Below are positions 39,425-53,035 of a DNA stretch of 64,000 nucleotides, one piece after another (the first letter of the stretch is position 1; every line of letters starts with the position of its first letter). The notes under the pieces are model-generated. The model ran no database searches. It was not told where the DNA came from and saw only the letters and a list, made by a program, of their open reading frames with translations. Location: positions 22,318,879-22,382,878 of the forward strand of contig WARS01000029.1 in assembly GCA_008933995.1 (NCBI GenBank). The letters are read 5' to 3'. Made by a program: the position numbers and the translations under genes. This DNA comes from Datnioides undecimradiatus. Lineage: Eukaryota; Chordata; Actinopteri; Lobotiformes; Datnioididae.

Positions 39425-41255
39425 TCATTCCTGCTTCACCAGATTGTCTTTGTTTGTCATATTCATTCTGCCTTGAATTAATGGCAGCTTCCACTTATGG
39501 GCTTGGTGTTCACTCTTATAGCCCCTGTTGCCTTGTAGTCACAGCGAACCAAAGGAGATGTGGCACAAGGTCCGTCGTATGTAGACACATGCAAGTTGCT
39601 AACGAGATACAAAGCATTTTAATTAGCCAAAGTGATATGTAACCGATGATGTTGAGAAACGTTGCTGCTTCCCACGAGTCTTCCCACATCTGGAAAATGT
39701 CACAGAAGCTCAGGTGGCAAAGGCGGCGCGTCGGCAGAGCGGAGCACTTCGCTTCTGGGTCTCCTGGTCGTAGTAATGAGTCAGAGTTTCTGGGAAACGT
39801 CTGAAAGGCTGTCTGCACAAGGTGCGCTCGGGTATAGTGCTGAGCGCGGGCCGCCCACGTCTGAGCAGTTTTGGAGTTCGGTGCAGAAGAAAAGACCCTT
39901 GAAGTGCAAAAATACACTTCTGGCGGCATTTGCACGTCTGAACGTGAGCCGTTATGCTGGAAAACTGTACTGATTGAAGTCAATCTGTCGGACGTGACAG
40001 ACAAGTTGAGAACGCAGGCTCATTACTAGAAGCGGAGGGCCGATGGCTGTTTGAACGCAGCTCCTCATATTTAAGGTCAGGACAACCTCACATGTGAGCG
40101 TCATCAGGAGGAAGGAAAGCGTGGGTAGATGTTTGGATGCTGAGGTGACTTCAGAAATGAAATTGGGTTACACACCAACACTTAATACAATGATCTCTTC
40201 ATGACCAAGTGTGTGTTTTGTTGCTACACCTGAACCACAAAGGTGGTGGACTTGTTGAATTGTTTACTTTCGAAGTTATTTCAGGCGTTTTGGAAGAAAC
40301 ACCGCTGTTTAAGAAGACTTCTGATTTGAAAATTGGGTTTTTCGTTTTTAATCTACTACGAAAAGTTTATGACGAACTAATCTTTGCTCATACTTGTGAT
40401 GATCATAATTTACCCATAATAATTATTTACCACTTCGCCACCGGTATCAAGCGATAACGGCGTAGAACAAATAAATAACAGAATAAATAATGAGCGAGCT
40501 CTATTTAGAAAACAAACACAGCTCATTTTTCTCGGGGGGATTTGCGCGGTACTTATTTGATTATTTGTAGAAATGTTGAGCCCAAAAGAGCAGAACCACT
40601 TTAAAAACCCCACAAATAAGAAACATGGGGGGGTGGGGGGGGTGGTGCATTATATAGGACAGAGAAAACTGAGTAAGACAAAGAGCTCATTAAGCCTCTT
40701 CCCTCGATGGTTGTTCTTTCAATGCACTGTTGAAGCTAATGGTAAAAATACCTGAGCAAAACACGCATCAAGGTGACAAGAACAGGAGCCCATTTATTTA
40801 TTGTCACAGCAAAGGGCTGTTTCCTGTTTTTGTCTCTCTCCGAGGTGCTTTACTTTTATCTTGTGAATTTAGTCGAGGTGAGGCATTGGTGCAGAGTTGG
40901 AGGTGGCAGGTGGAGCTCGGCTCAAGTCCCAAAACGTCAGCCAATCACTGACTTTGGTAGGTACTGCTTTTGTTTTTCCCATGGAGGTGCTTTCGAATGT
41001 AACATAGATTCTATTAAAGCACAAAAATAAAAGTAAAACGGTGGCGGATGGGGCGAGGGAGACTTCACGAGCCAACTGAGAGTTAAGTCCAGCCATTCCC
41101 AAAAACACATGCGGCACATTCAAGACGCGGCGGCGCACAATACTCCAATCTTCACGCCGGGCAGCTGTAATTTTCAGAGACATACGCTGTGGAAATGACT
41201 TGAGCATTATGCAGAGACTTCAGCTCCGTCCATCACTGTGAGAGCCGCGCAGTTA

Positions 41256-41282
41256 CCCCCCCCCCCACACACACACACACAC
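41256..41282. repeat. Poly-C then (AC)n
   Basis: A run of about 11 C is followed by about eight AC units, directly before a GC-rich segment. Confidence 0.92.
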
Positions 41283-44200
41283 GCCCTCCACCCCGCCACT
41301 TCCCTCGCTCTCCAAGAGCCTTCAGAGGCGACAGAAGTGTTGGCACGCGGCTCGCCGGCCGGGCGGGGAGGCATCTTTTTGATGGGAATGGCGATAGAAA
41401 CCTTGTGGCGCTGTTGGCTGTTAGCCTGTCGTGCTCTGCTGGACCGTCATTTTCTCACCAATTTGACATGCGTGGCATTTTGTTATCTAGCAAGGACGCC
41501 CTGTTCTGGGAGAGTAGATTATTCAGCGAATGTCAAGGAGGGATATTGTCTCTCCTCCTTTTCTTAAGGGATCCGGAGAGCTCAGTGACTCTCTCCCCCG
41601 TGATTTTTTAGCAAAATAACACTTCAAGGTAATGACATTACAGTCGGATGCAAACGTACCCGTGCAGGCAAAGCTGGATTAAAAATGAATTAGAGCAGCG
41701 GATAGGAGGTGACGGTGAAGGGGTTTAAATGAAACGTTCGTTTTCAAAGCACTACAAATAATACATAAAACAATATCTGGTGATATTAGGGTGGCCAAAC
41801 ACCGAGAAGGGCCAGAAGAGAGCTCCTCTGATGGTCCACGTAGTGAAGATCAAACCTTCTTCTTTGCCTTGTCTTTAAATGTAATTTGTTTCTTCTTCTT
41901 CTTTCTTCACTGAGGAAAAGCCAGCGTCGACTGTCCTGGCAAAAAATACAAACTAGCGTCATTTCAAGCATTTTAGGGTCTGTAGGTAGTGTTATTCTCC
42001 TGGTGAAGATGGCGTACTGTTTAGGGAAATCACTACAAATGTCTGTGATCTTGGCTTTAAGAGGGAGTTGAACACTATATTTTATACCAGCCTGTGTAAA
42101 AAACAGCTTCCTGTTGCATGCAAATGTGGAAAAATAGGACCTTACAGTAGAGATGCAAACTCTTTCTCAGGCTCTCCGTCCTGCAGGGTGGGTGACCCCC
42201 TCGTGGGCCTTCACCTGGAGGTCGGAAACCTTTTGGCTTTGTGTGTTAGCGCTGACAACATTGCAACAGATCCAGAGAAGCAGAAACCTTTCGCAGGCGC
42301 CGAGCCGCCGCGGCCTAACAAATGGCCTCGTAATGGCACCAGTCAGAGCTCAGGCATTCAGCACTGAAGGCGGTGACATTTCAGAGACCTTCTGGAAACC
42401 GGAGCAACAGCTTGAGTCTGGATGTAAAGCAGAATCCATTCTTCTGCCGCGAGACGACCTGATATCACAGAGGCTGTAAGCTTTAGTGGCTGTGACACGA
42501 GAGACGGCGGTTCGTTATGTCATTGCGCTGCTGTATCTGCAAATCCAGCCAATGCAAGCGTTATCAGCTTCACAGATACAGAACAGTATTTCCAGAGCTG
42601 CATTATATTTCATAAAAAAGTGCTATTTTCTGTTGCAAAGGAGCAGTTAATTATTACAAATATATTAAATAAAATAATAAATCAACAAACATTTATGGGG
42701 CTGACATGAAAATACCAATCTTTCATTCAGCTGCTATCAAACCACCAGGCCGCCGCCGCTCCGCTGTTGTCACCGCTGTTGTCACCGCTGTACTTTGCTT
42801 TTGTTCTGACTTCATTAAAACGTCCATATCTGTCAGTGGATTTCAGCATTTCTGGTTCTCAGCCACACTGAAAAGCCTCATACACTGGACTCATGTTCGT
42901 GTATGCGCGCGTTCGTGCTTGTGTGCAATCCACAAGCTTTTCGTCTCCTGGCCAGCCACCTAGCCGGCTAACTTTGCAGTCCGCTCACACCCGCACAGCC
43001 CTCTCCTTTGGACAAACACAGCAGTCTCCTCTGTGATGGATGTGCGGTCTAAGTGCCACCACTGTTTTTAGCCTTCTAAATATTTCTGCTCTCGCACAAA
43101 CGCCTCCATGTGCTTGACACTGCCTTCTCTGTTTGGCCTCTTTGTGTGCAATATTTGCACCTGTTCCATCTGTCTCCCCTCGCCCAGCACGTTTCTTTTA
43201 TCTTTGCCGTTTTTATTTTTTTTATTTTTCGTCCCTCCTCTGTGTGTGTCTAAGAGAAAATCCACTGGAAACTTACTGTGGGGGAGCTATGCTAATTTCC
43301 CTGACAATAGTGTGGGTGAGGAAAACATATTGCCTGTTACGGGAGACGATGTGCGTGCACACACGGCACCGCGCATACGTTTGTGTGGGCATCCATATGT
43401 TAGAGTGCGTAACTCTTCCTCCCTGTCTGTATGTAAATACGTCCTGCATTGCTTCTCCGAGATCAGCTGAGTTTGAGTTTATCATGGATAATATAATGCA
43501 GCATTACCATAGTGCCTGTGGTGCCAGACGTGGCGCTCTGAGCAGCCCCCCTTTTTTCTCTTTAGAGGACTGGGATGCACTGCAGAGGGCAAGCTGGCCG
43601 ACACGCTCGCAGGCAGGAAAGGAGGGAGGCGGGTTAAAGAAATACACCAGCGTTTTTTTATGAGACGGGGGCAAAATTTAAAGCCGAATTATGAAAAACC
43701 TTAAATTACACGAAGAGCGAACAGGGAGAATTTCTGCAATAAAATTCCAACAAAATACGACGTTATTAAAAGGTTTTAAAGTAATGGCGCCGCTGCGGGT
43801 TGTATCAACAAAAAAATGAAGGTTGGGGAAAAGTGCACACTGCTAAATGTCACTGTGCGGAGGATGGATGGGCCGCCCCGTATCTGAAATAAATTCAATA
43901 GGTGTTGTGTTGATGGGAGCAGGAAGCTCCCAATCCAATCGACGATGGATGCCAGGGCCAGTCAATACATATTTTAATTGATGCTACGTTAGCTTCAAGG
44001 AGGAGGTTAGCAATCCGATGTTTGAACACACAATCCTGGTAGAACAGCTCGTGACATGAACACACTGAAACACGCCGCACTCCCTTGTGGACTCCCCGTT
44101 AATCTATGTGGGGTAAATGTCTCGCGGCGGTGAGCCACTGAGTGAATAGAACGGCACCTAAACAAGACCGAAACCCTAAAGGCTGGAACACGCTTCACAT

Positions 44201-44385
44201 TCAGAGGCTCACGGGGTTGTTTCTTTTAACATTTCGTTTATTTATTTATTTGTTTTTCTTTATTCGTTTCGAACCTGTCTCCCGACAGGAGATGGGGGAT
44301 GTTGAGATCTGAAAGGGTGAGAGCGAGTCGGCCTCTCCGCGAGCCCCTGCGACCTGCAGTTACCCATTACACCTTTCTCCATGTG

Positions 44386-44409
44386 CAAAAAAAAATAAAT
44401 AAATAAATT
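44386..44409. repeat. A-rich (AAAT)n run
   Basis: An A run passes into three AAAT units. A similar run lies at 19099-19119. Both are simple sequence with no retroelement body attached. Confidence 0.8.
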
Positions 44410-46329
44410 TGTTCCAACCTGAAAAAGCAGATGTCGGCTTGTGGAGTTAAGATATCAACCTGACTGTGAGCACGAACCTCTCCTGACACAACACTTTAGA
44501 CTGACACCCCAGACGTCTGCAGACATCCTTCTTAGTTTTTCACCACTGCACAAAAAGCGTTCGCTCAATGTTTCGTTGGGCGTAACCTGAGGCTTTAATC
44601 AGCACATGGAGTACAAATGCACAATCTGTAGTCAAGGGACAAGACGTTGGCATCCGAAGCTGGTTTGGTTTGGTTTCCATTTGTAGTCCAAACACTACTG
44701 AGCAATCGATTTGGGTTTGGGTTGAGTTGCAAGTTGACCAATATGCAGTCTAAGAACCCATGGGCTATCGTCTAACAGAGACTGAATGGTTAACTGATGC
44801 TTGATAGAGTTGTTTATTAATCGTTAGCCTCTGCAGTTGTTTAATTGCGTTTTAAACAATGATACACCTGATAGCACGGCCTGGATATCGGTTTTCATGA
44901 TAATGTCATTGTTTCTACAACGTGAATACAAACCCCTACAGTAAAAGCATTGAAGGAAAGCCATGGTACGGTTACATGGCTCAGCAGTTTGAAACAGGGG
45001 GCGACAAATGTATTTTTTCCCCCCAAAATCACCATTTACAAGCAATAAAGAGCATACAAGCTAGGAGAATGACCCAAAGGCATAAAGTCCTGGGAATAAA
45101 AGCTTTTATAGTGTTATGGCAGGAGCCGTGGGGAGACAAACGGAGCTGGGACACGGCCGATGTTCACGCATTTACAATCAAACGATCCTCTAAATACTTG
45201 TGTTGCTCCTCTTTTAAGGGAGTCTCGATTTAAAACAAAAGCTTGGGGAGTCCGTTTCAGACTGCAGCGGCCACAAGCCGACCATGAAGGGAAGACATCA
45301 CTGCTGAGCTGTTGCCTACCTCTTTAGGGAGGAGAGAGTAATGCTGGGAGACAGCCCGAGAGTCAGAGATGCACTGAAGGGTGTCAATATAGTACAAAAT
45401 TGAATTAAAGTGTAATTAGGGAAATCATTACCTGACACTTCTGCAGACGGGGATTTGGTTAATTTACTGAACAATCCTTCAGCGAATGGACTGTGTCTTA
45501 GAAGATTTTTATGTCAAGGGTGACTGAGTGCCTGTGAATGGCTGAGGATGAATTCATAATGCGCTCCTTAATAACGGAACGCAGATTCAATCAAACCCCC
45601 TTTAAAAGTGTTTATGAGGGGGCCGCGCCATCGAAAAGCTTTTAAACAGTACTGTAAGTCTCCCAGTTCATACCTCATACCTTATTACACATCACAGACA
45701 TTGTTATAACAACAGATACAAATGGCAGAAATCGACTGAAGATGGACAAAATGAATTTCAGTTGCACAAACTGGCTTCCGAAAAACTCACTGACTGAGAA
45801 ACTCAGTTAGGTCAGGCCCTTCTGTACATTGGAGAAAAGGGGCGGTGGTGTTTTAAGGCGTTCTCGCCCGACTGACACTTTAAAAGAACGCAGCGTGTAT
45901 TGGTTTCAGCGTATATGTCTGTGTACAGGTGAAGGGGGGACAGCCCGAGGTGAGATTTAAACCGTTTATGTATGAAAAAGCCAGTCACGGCCTCTCAGCA
46001 GTGGCACATATAAGACAAGCACACCCAGTAACAGAACGCAGTGCACAGTGGTCAACAGCATCCACACTGGGCAGGTATACTCAGAACAGATCATCCCACA
46101 GAGGTGGCAACACCAGGTGTTCTCTCGCTCATGAGAAATAAGATATTTTCAGAATAAAGAATCTGAATTGCAGCTGATTCCCGGGAAACGAGGTGTTCAG
46201 ATGTGTTATGCAAGTGATGAGTCATAGTACTTTCAATAGTTTCAACAACTGGGGGAAGAGCACGGGGAGGATATATGGTAACTGGCATCCTGGATTTGTC
46301 TGCGCTGACACAGTTTTGGTTAAAAAGAC

Positions 46330-46610
46330 CTGAATGGCATCAAGGGTAGGTTGAAGAATGGCATGTTTTATTTGCTATGTTGCACAAAGCTTATTTGCAA
46401 AAATGGAAAACTATAGTGGTCCTTGCATGGAACCCTGAGGCACGCCCCTTAATACAGTTTGAATGGAGCTGTCAAAGCAGTTTACAGCTTGCGTAGCTGA
46501 GCCAATGCTGTGGTGCATATTAACCCACGGTGGCATATTCAGCTGCATTAAAGGCCTCGGCCCCTCAAACTAACTTGTAAGCTGTAAAGTAGTCGACGCC
46601 TTTGGATATA
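46330..46610 (-). mobile_element. LINE reverse-transcriptase remnant
   Basis: On the minus strand, positions 46446-46414 read GVPQGSMQGPL, the signature of non-LTR reverse transcriptases just before the catalytic region. FSIFANKLC follows after one stop, and ILQPTLDAIQ lies further on. Upstream (about 46570-46545), in another frame, KAFNAAEY matches the usual AFDTVDH motif. Several stops and frameshifts interrupt the frame. The aspartate pair of the active site is not preserved. This is a dead fragment of a fish LINE. Confidence 0.65.
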
Positions 46611-46754
46611 AATCTGGAGACGATCCCGCTGACACCGCTGCACGCTGCACACTGATCATTTTCAAGCTAAACAACATGGCTACACAGGAGTTACATGACC
46701 GCAATTAGCTACAGTGGGTCCCTCCGGGGGAGAGATTTATGAGCAGGTGCATGT

Positions 46755-46800
46755 TTTTTGTGTGTGTGTGTGTGTGTTTGTGCGTATTTGCATGTGTGTG
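46755..46800. repeat. Interrupted (GT)n microsatellite
   Basis: GT units at 46759-46777 are followed by degenerate TTTGTGCG and CATGTGTGTG words, an ageing dinucleotide repeat. Confidence 0.9.
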
Positions 46801-47702
46801 TTTGATCTTGAAACCGCTGCACTGCTGCAGAGCAGTACGGTGTGTGTGATGCCATTATTTTCACAGAGGAGCTTCATTTGTTGCTCCTTCTCAAGTAATT
46901 AATTTATTCATGCCAGTTAAAAATAAAACCAGGAGAGGACCCTTGTGAGGATATTAAGGCAGGGGAAGGAGCTGGAAGGGTGTCAAAACATCTGCTGGTC
47001 GCGCCGCAGAGCCGCATCCGCTAACAAGAAAACAACCGCAGAAATGTTACTTCACGGGCTCTCGGTGACGGTGTTACACTTTGTGCTGTTTGTCGGTTTA
47101 TCTGGCAGCTCTACGCCCAAAAGCTTTTCCTTCCCTCCTTCAGACATTCCCATGAAAGTGGAAAAATATTCAGAAATTAGCAAAAATAAGCAGAGACATG
47201 GGCACTTTTAGGCTTCACCTCTCCCGCACGCAAGCCCCACAGGATCTTTGCAAATAAACCCTAATGCAGGGAAGGTGAGTGCGGTTAAAAACAAAATGTT
47301 CAAAGTGCTTTTTTTTTTTTTTCTTTTTCCTCTCTGCATTTTCAAACACGACTGATCACCCGGCGTGCGCTTTGTGGGTAATGATGCAGCGTAAAAGGTG
47401 TGGAAAATGTGACCTTCAGTCAGTGGGAATCACGACGTAAACAGCCGCCAGTGAGGGCAACAAAAAAAAAAAAAAAAATCAATTCTTTTAGAAAAAGCAT
47501 TTGCCATTTCTCCTAAAATACCCTCTGCACTGATAATATATATGAAAATGATACAGTTTGCGATGATGAATAGTTTAAATTAACCTTAAAATTAGATTCT
47601 ATCGCCCCAAAATCACTTCAGGGGCTCGCACACTCGAATGCATTTCGCAGCGTGCGAGCGTGTGTGTGGTCCAAGCCCTGAAGAAAACATTTCCCTCACA
47701 TG

Positions 47703-47775
47703 CGGTGGCTGCGGCTCAGGTTGCAGAGCAGGTCGTCCATCAATTGCAGCGTTGCAGGTTTGATCCCGAGGTTGC
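47703..47775 (+). mobile_element. tRNA-like head of a SINE, truncated at a (GT)n run
   Basis: A box A-like CGGCTCAGGTTGCAGAGC (47712-47729) and box B GGTTTGATCCC (47757-47767) have normal tRNA-like spacing. GGTCGTCCAT between them is the word shared with the SINE at 4740-4985. The body is missing, and the sequence soon runs into the (GT)n microsatellite at 47799. Confidence 0.6.
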
Positions 47776-47798
47776 ATCTGGAGCAGGACTTTGCATTG

Positions 47799-47827
<29 letters not shown>
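47799..47827. repeat. (GT)n microsatellite, about 14 units
   Basis: This perfect GT run lies immediately after the truncated SINE head at 47703-47775. It may have grown from the SINE's GTGTGTGAATG segment. Confidence 0.95.
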
Positions 47828-47830
<3 letters not shown>

Positions 47831-48169
47831 GTAAACGTGAAGCTCTTTCTCCATGAAGGCTGGACAGCGCTGTGTAAACCCATTTATCGCCTCGCGCTCT
47901 CTTATCATTTTCTTTGTTTTTTGCGTCTCCCCCTGCCCGAGCTGCGACAGCTCAGGTCCGTGCAGCCTCCCCCGGTGTCAGTCATCTCCCCGCAGCACCC
48001 TCGGATCACAACATTCCATTTATACGATAAGTGTTTGTGATCACATGTAATTTGGTTTTCTCTCCACTGTCCCAGTGTTGATGGCAGCTGATGAGGTCTT
48101 AGAGAGCCAAGCCTTTTATTCTCCTGAGAGCATGTCCCAAAACAGCATCTGGCCATGCCTCACGGCCAA

Positions 48170-48192
48170 ACACACACACACACACACACACA
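48170..48192. repeat. (CA)n microsatellite
   Basis: About 11 CA units, 340 bases right of the GT run at 47799. Confidence 0.95.
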
Positions 48193-50574
48193 GTCTGTCG
48201 TACAAACTGCCACACACACGCTGAGCACACTATATTTAACCAGTTCAGTCCGTCTCACTGCTGCATTAGCTCTAACCATTTGTCCATCTGCAGTCATTCC
48301 ATTAAATCTCACCGCAGTCTGTTGTCCGCTGTTTAAAATCCTACTGCTGTGTAATTTCAGCATCGCGGGGACATACGGTCTCTGATAAAATGACGATATG
48401 ATATTACGTCCTCCCCATATGAGAAGCAAACAATCAAAATCAATTCGGAAACTATCGCCGGGGGAGGGGTTTATCTTTCGGAGCAGACTCGAAGCAACAC
48501 GAAAAACTGCAAAATATGCAGATCTGCGCGTGATGAACACTTTGTGCGACGGGTTTGAGATGTGATTATGTATATTGCAATATTCACAACTTGAAGATGT
48601 AGTGCCGCGAAGCCCATGTCTCCGTTCTATTAGGACTCTGATACATTTCCAACCTCAGTCTCCGTATTATCTCAAATATACCCTGCAGCCAATGACGGAG
48701 CAATACCCACAATTTGTTAAGGTAATAGTCTCAGGAATTTTAAAATTGTTATTTCATTAATCTGGGGGCGACTACAGTACGGAGCGTGTGCGATCAGAGA
48801 AGAGAAGGGAAGGTTAAATTCGATGCTATCAAGGACGGTTAGTGGTTTACCCCAAAATGAAAACCCTCCTCTCCACACAGACGAAGTTTGCATGTCATTA
48901 TAACGTAATGAGTTTGCCGGCGCCGCCTCTCCCCCCGAAACGCCGGTGACCCATAAACGAGGTCGCCGGAGATCCAACGTGTGCAAACAGTGACCGTAAA
49001 ATTGCTGCAAACATCTTGTGCAGCACAACTGAAGAATTCAAAAGTCCAATATTTACCTCATTATCTCCGAGATTTTGCCGACTCACAATGCTCTCAAGGC
49101 TCGAGAAGTGCTGCCGCTGTCACCCCAGACCCCCTTTTTTTATGAGTTTTCCAAATTTTTAAGCTTTAAGCGCGACAGATATGATATACAGTGCTTATTA
49201 GTCAGCTCTGGAGACCGCAGTAGCTCCACTGGCACTTGTTTCGGTGGGGCACAGCTGCCCAGTGCTGCGTTGGTGAAATTAAGAGGGAAAAATTAAGAAA
49301 AAAAAACCTTAAAGTCGTTCCCAATTAATTACCGGATTTATTCTCCGGCCACTTTGAAGCAGCTGGAATAATCCGCAAACGCAACTTTAATGTACGATCT
49401 GCTTGTTAAGTCGTCGCGGCAAATGTGTCAGAAAGCTGTTTGCACGCCACAACGAGACAACGAGAGCGGCGCTGGCACTCGTTCGGTGTCGTGTTTAATG
49501 GAAGTCTGATGACTTTAAGGCCGGCTTTCACTCTCCTCCCAGCGACGTCTTGGTTTCGACCAACCCCAGAGGAAAAATGCCTGCAGCCCGGCAGCTTTTC
49601 TTTTTTTTTTTTACCCCCTCCCCGCTTAAACAGCTGCTGGCTGCAGCTGCAAACGAGGATGCAAAGGGACATACAGAGTGGGCAAAAGTTTCTACACCTT
49701 TCACATTACATGCAATTTTATTCATTGTGCACATGAAATAAGCACTCGGGGCTGCTTAAATACATGCAGTGTGTCAATTTGTTGTGCGAAAACAAATGGT
49801 TTTCTCAAAATACTACAGTCGAAGCTCCTCAAATGTAAAAAAAAAGAAACTATGATTGGCACTGATCCCCATTTTCTGACAACAATAACAAAATACGGAT
49901 AATTTGCAGCCTTGGTTCAGCAGCTAAAAGTTGGATGATACGTTTCAGTGCTCGCAGTGAGCAGGTTCTGCAAACGAAGGATATAAAAGATGTAAACGCC
50001 GAGCTTTAAACACCCACAGCCCAGCTGGCAAAGTCATTTTACAGTTATTCTTGAACCTAAGATAAACCATATTCGCTGCTCAGGCAGACACGAGTCCGAT
50101 GAGAAGTACCAGACATTAAGAATATGTCGTTTTGGGACGCGCTGCGCCTCGATCGGGAGAGAAGCGGGCGACAGCGTGTCTTAGACGCGCCGTCGGCTGT
50201 CACGCAGCAGACTGATTGTACGAAGCCATTTGGGCCATTTGCATAGCCTGATGACAGCTACACTCACAATGGGCGAGCAGCAGCAATCAAATCATGGATG
50301 TATACAGTATGGGCGCCGCACGGGGAGGGCTGGAGCAGAGCTCTTGGGTTTTTCAGCTGGACACCTCGAAAGACTGGAGGCTGTTGGCCGAGGTCGTTTA
50401 TCAGCAGCCAGCCGCCGCAGGCAGAGGCTGGGCACTTTCTATCCCTGACCTATGTTCTCTATAAACCCAGACAATGTCCGACCAACACTGGGGTTTTTTC
50501 TGTAAAAGTCTCTCTATCACTGGTGAATTGTTTGCTTTTCTTCTCCAGAGGGAATGAATCGTCCTTGCCCCCGC

Positions 50575-50622
50575 CCCCACGCCCACAACACACACATACA
50601 CACACACATACACACAACATGC
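50575..50622. repeat. Imperfect (CA)n stretch
   Basis: CACA units are interrupted by ATA and ACA words between CCCACGCCCACAAC and ATGCAGACC. Confidence 0.85.
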
Positions 50623-51046
50623 AGACCAGCATCAGAGGTGAATCGCTGTAAAAAGGTAAAAAACAGAAGAGAGAGGGAGAAACACGACGCTAACAAGGTT
50701 TACACAATGGGTAGTGCCAGCCAAGCAATCTGCTCGGTCAGATAAGCAGTCTTAGCGTGTTTTATGAGACCCTTAACTACATTCAGCCCAGCTGGACAGG
50801 AATGAAACTGGTTGCTAAGCTAAAAAAAAACGCAAGCCACCGTGTTAGCGAGAGAGATAAGTCCTTTCTTTGTTTATTTACAGTGCGTTTAAGGGACGAT
50901 CCGGCCAGTAAACGAGCGCAAATCAGCATTTAATCAGGTGAGCGTGAGTCAACAAAGTTATTGATGTGTCTTTTTCATTCTGATTGATCGTAATTTGAAT
51001 GACCGCGACTGCGCCGTCCCTACATAAACCAGAAGGACCGTGAACG

Positions 51047-51377
51047 CGCACATTCAAACCACTGCAGATGATCCAGGGTGCAGCAGCTCGCCTGGTCTAG
51101 CCCCAGCATCACAACGTCGTCTGTGGTTTACGCACAACATTCAAGAAACTGCTTCCGAACATCTCCTCTTGCAACAAGCACTTAATTAAATAATAATAAT
51201 AATTAAAAAAAAAGGAAAATAAATAAATGACGCCCTTGACATCAGCTCTACCTGTCGACACCTTGGTCCTACTGGACTCAAAACATATCTTTTGACGCGT
51301 GTCTGCGTCGCGTCCTGCCTAGATCTTTGCTTGCGTTGTGTCGCTTTGGATGAAGGCGTCTGCCAAATGACATTTTA
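51047..51377 (+). mobile_element. L2-like LINE 3' remnant
   Basis: The frame near 51058 reads PLQMIQGAAARLV, the conserved LQxIQNAAAR motif of the ORF2 C-terminal region. TFKKLLP follows, where related elements have a SLKTHLF-like motif. An AT-rich stretch (51184-51227) separates this from the tail TTTGGATGAAGGCGTCTGCC (51346-51365), a very common 3' end of fish LINEs and their derived SINEs. Frames are broken and the RT domain is absent. Confidence 0.65.
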
Positions 51378-53035
51378 GCACTGAAGATAAAATCGCGTGC
51401 AGCACTTGTTGTCCAGCACTTAGCAGCATCTCTCTACCCCGCTGCTGAATTACCCACCAGCAGATGAGTCAGCCGCTAGCTGCAATAAAGATTCAGTAAA
51501 GGAGGTGCGGCCAGATTCCTGCAAAGCAGCATTAGTCATCAGACTTACGTAGTTTTATGTGAAATGCATGTTTGATGACTTATTATATTACTCTAGGAAA
51601 TCATTTTAGTAATTTGCTGAAAGTATTTTTGCACGTGCACGTCATAGACATCCGCTGCCTCGTTAGCGAGATGACCACGTGTCCCCTTTGTTAACCCGCC
51701 ACTCCTCTACCATCACCCCTGAGGCCACTAATAGGCGGGTCTCTGTCCGGGTCTAGACCCATATCGATAACCAATGAATTACCAGGGATTATTACGGCAC
51801 TGTAGCGGCGCAGGAAACCCCGCAGGCCGATTTCATGTGTTGTAGATTATCTCGCGCGATGCTTCCCAATCAGTCATATCTGTGCATTCCGATAAGCATT
51901 GCAAATTGAGTCAGCGAGGGACGGAGCGTGCAGGGGAGGAGCAGACCAGAGACGGCGGTTGGAGAAATAAGGGAATTAGACAGAGGTAATTTAACACGGC
52001 GTGCTCTAAAAAGAGAAAAGTAGGCAGCGAAACCCCGCGCTTTTAATCAAGAATGGACAGACTCTCACTTGTTCATTCTTCCCACGGGCAGTTCAAAAAA
52101 CCAGTATGTCTCCTGCAGAAGACGGCGGCAATTATTAAAAAGCAGCAAACGAGAAGCGCTGCACAGAGCATCTTCTGAGCAAATTTAGCCACTCAGATCT
52201 GAACTGAGGGACGGGGGGCATTAAAGGTTTTAGTCCCCCTTGTTAAGAAATAACAAATCGCCCACTCTGTGTGATAATGATGCGTCAGCGTCAGAAGCAC
52301 CAGTAATTCTCAGCTCCCCGCGCCCCGCGACATCATTTCAACAATTTGGATGATTATATCAATACCTGCTTCACTCTTATAGCCAGAATGACTGAGAACA
52401 AAGTGAGAATGCTGTATAATTGCTATAAGCACAACATCTTGAAAGCCAGACACGCTGGAGTTTGCCATCTGCTTGTTAGCCCAGTGTTTTCCCACTCAAT
52501 AAAAATGAAATAATGTTTACTCTTTACTATGCAACACGTTGTACGCTGCACTTCAATCTCTGAAGTTAATGGTTTTTCAACTGGAGTGGCCTTATTTGCA
52601 AATAACAATTTTGCTCCTGCAAATGAACTCAGCTCCCCGATGAGGAGTCTACCAGCCTTAAGAGCAGGGAGCGATCTCACGGGGGCTCCTTATTATATCA
52701 TATGCACACAGACACACACGTGCATGCACGAGCGCAAACAAACACACCGGCTGTCGCTGCACTCCTGGCTGAATATTTGAATGTCAGAGGCATTCAATAA
52801 GAGAGGCAGCAACAGGGAGAGGCTGGACCATCTGGGGGAAGCTGTAAGGAGAGGTATGAGCAGCTTCTCCCCGCGTGGACAGACTGACACACTTTATTAT
52901 TTCTCTCTCTCTCTCACTCTCTTCAAGGATACCCCGCTTGCATGAATGGGCGGCGGCAATTGTAAAGCAAACGTATGTCGTGCGGCGTAAAGGTAAACGA
53001 CAGCGTACAACACGACGAACATAAATGAATCTTAT

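Larger units (their letters stand above)
37511..46329. other. Intergenic stretch, no supported gene
   Basis: Beyond the listed simple repeats, there is a tandem duplication of a 15-base unit with CGCTGTTGTCAC at 42763-42792 and a G run at 40626-40641. The 162-codon minus frame 39516-40004 and 176-codon plus frame 43133-43663 lack domains and splice context. Short CpG-richer patches occur near 37840-37890 and 41345-41370. Confidence 0.55.
47828..51046. other. Intergenic stretch, no supported gene
   Basis: The stretch contains the CA repeats already listed, T and A runs (49600-49611, 49838-49847, 50821-50830) and a CpG-richer patch at about 50135-50205. No frame carries a known domain. Confidence 0.55.

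Noticed and set aside
39516-40004. 162-codon minus-strand frame
   Set aside because: No recognisable motifs and overlapping frames on the other strand of similar quality. Treated as chance.
43133-43663. 176-codon plus-strand frame with hydrophobic start
   Set aside because: The hydrophobic Phe/Leu/Cys run comes from a T-rich stretch at 43190-43250. Nothing after it resembles a known protein.
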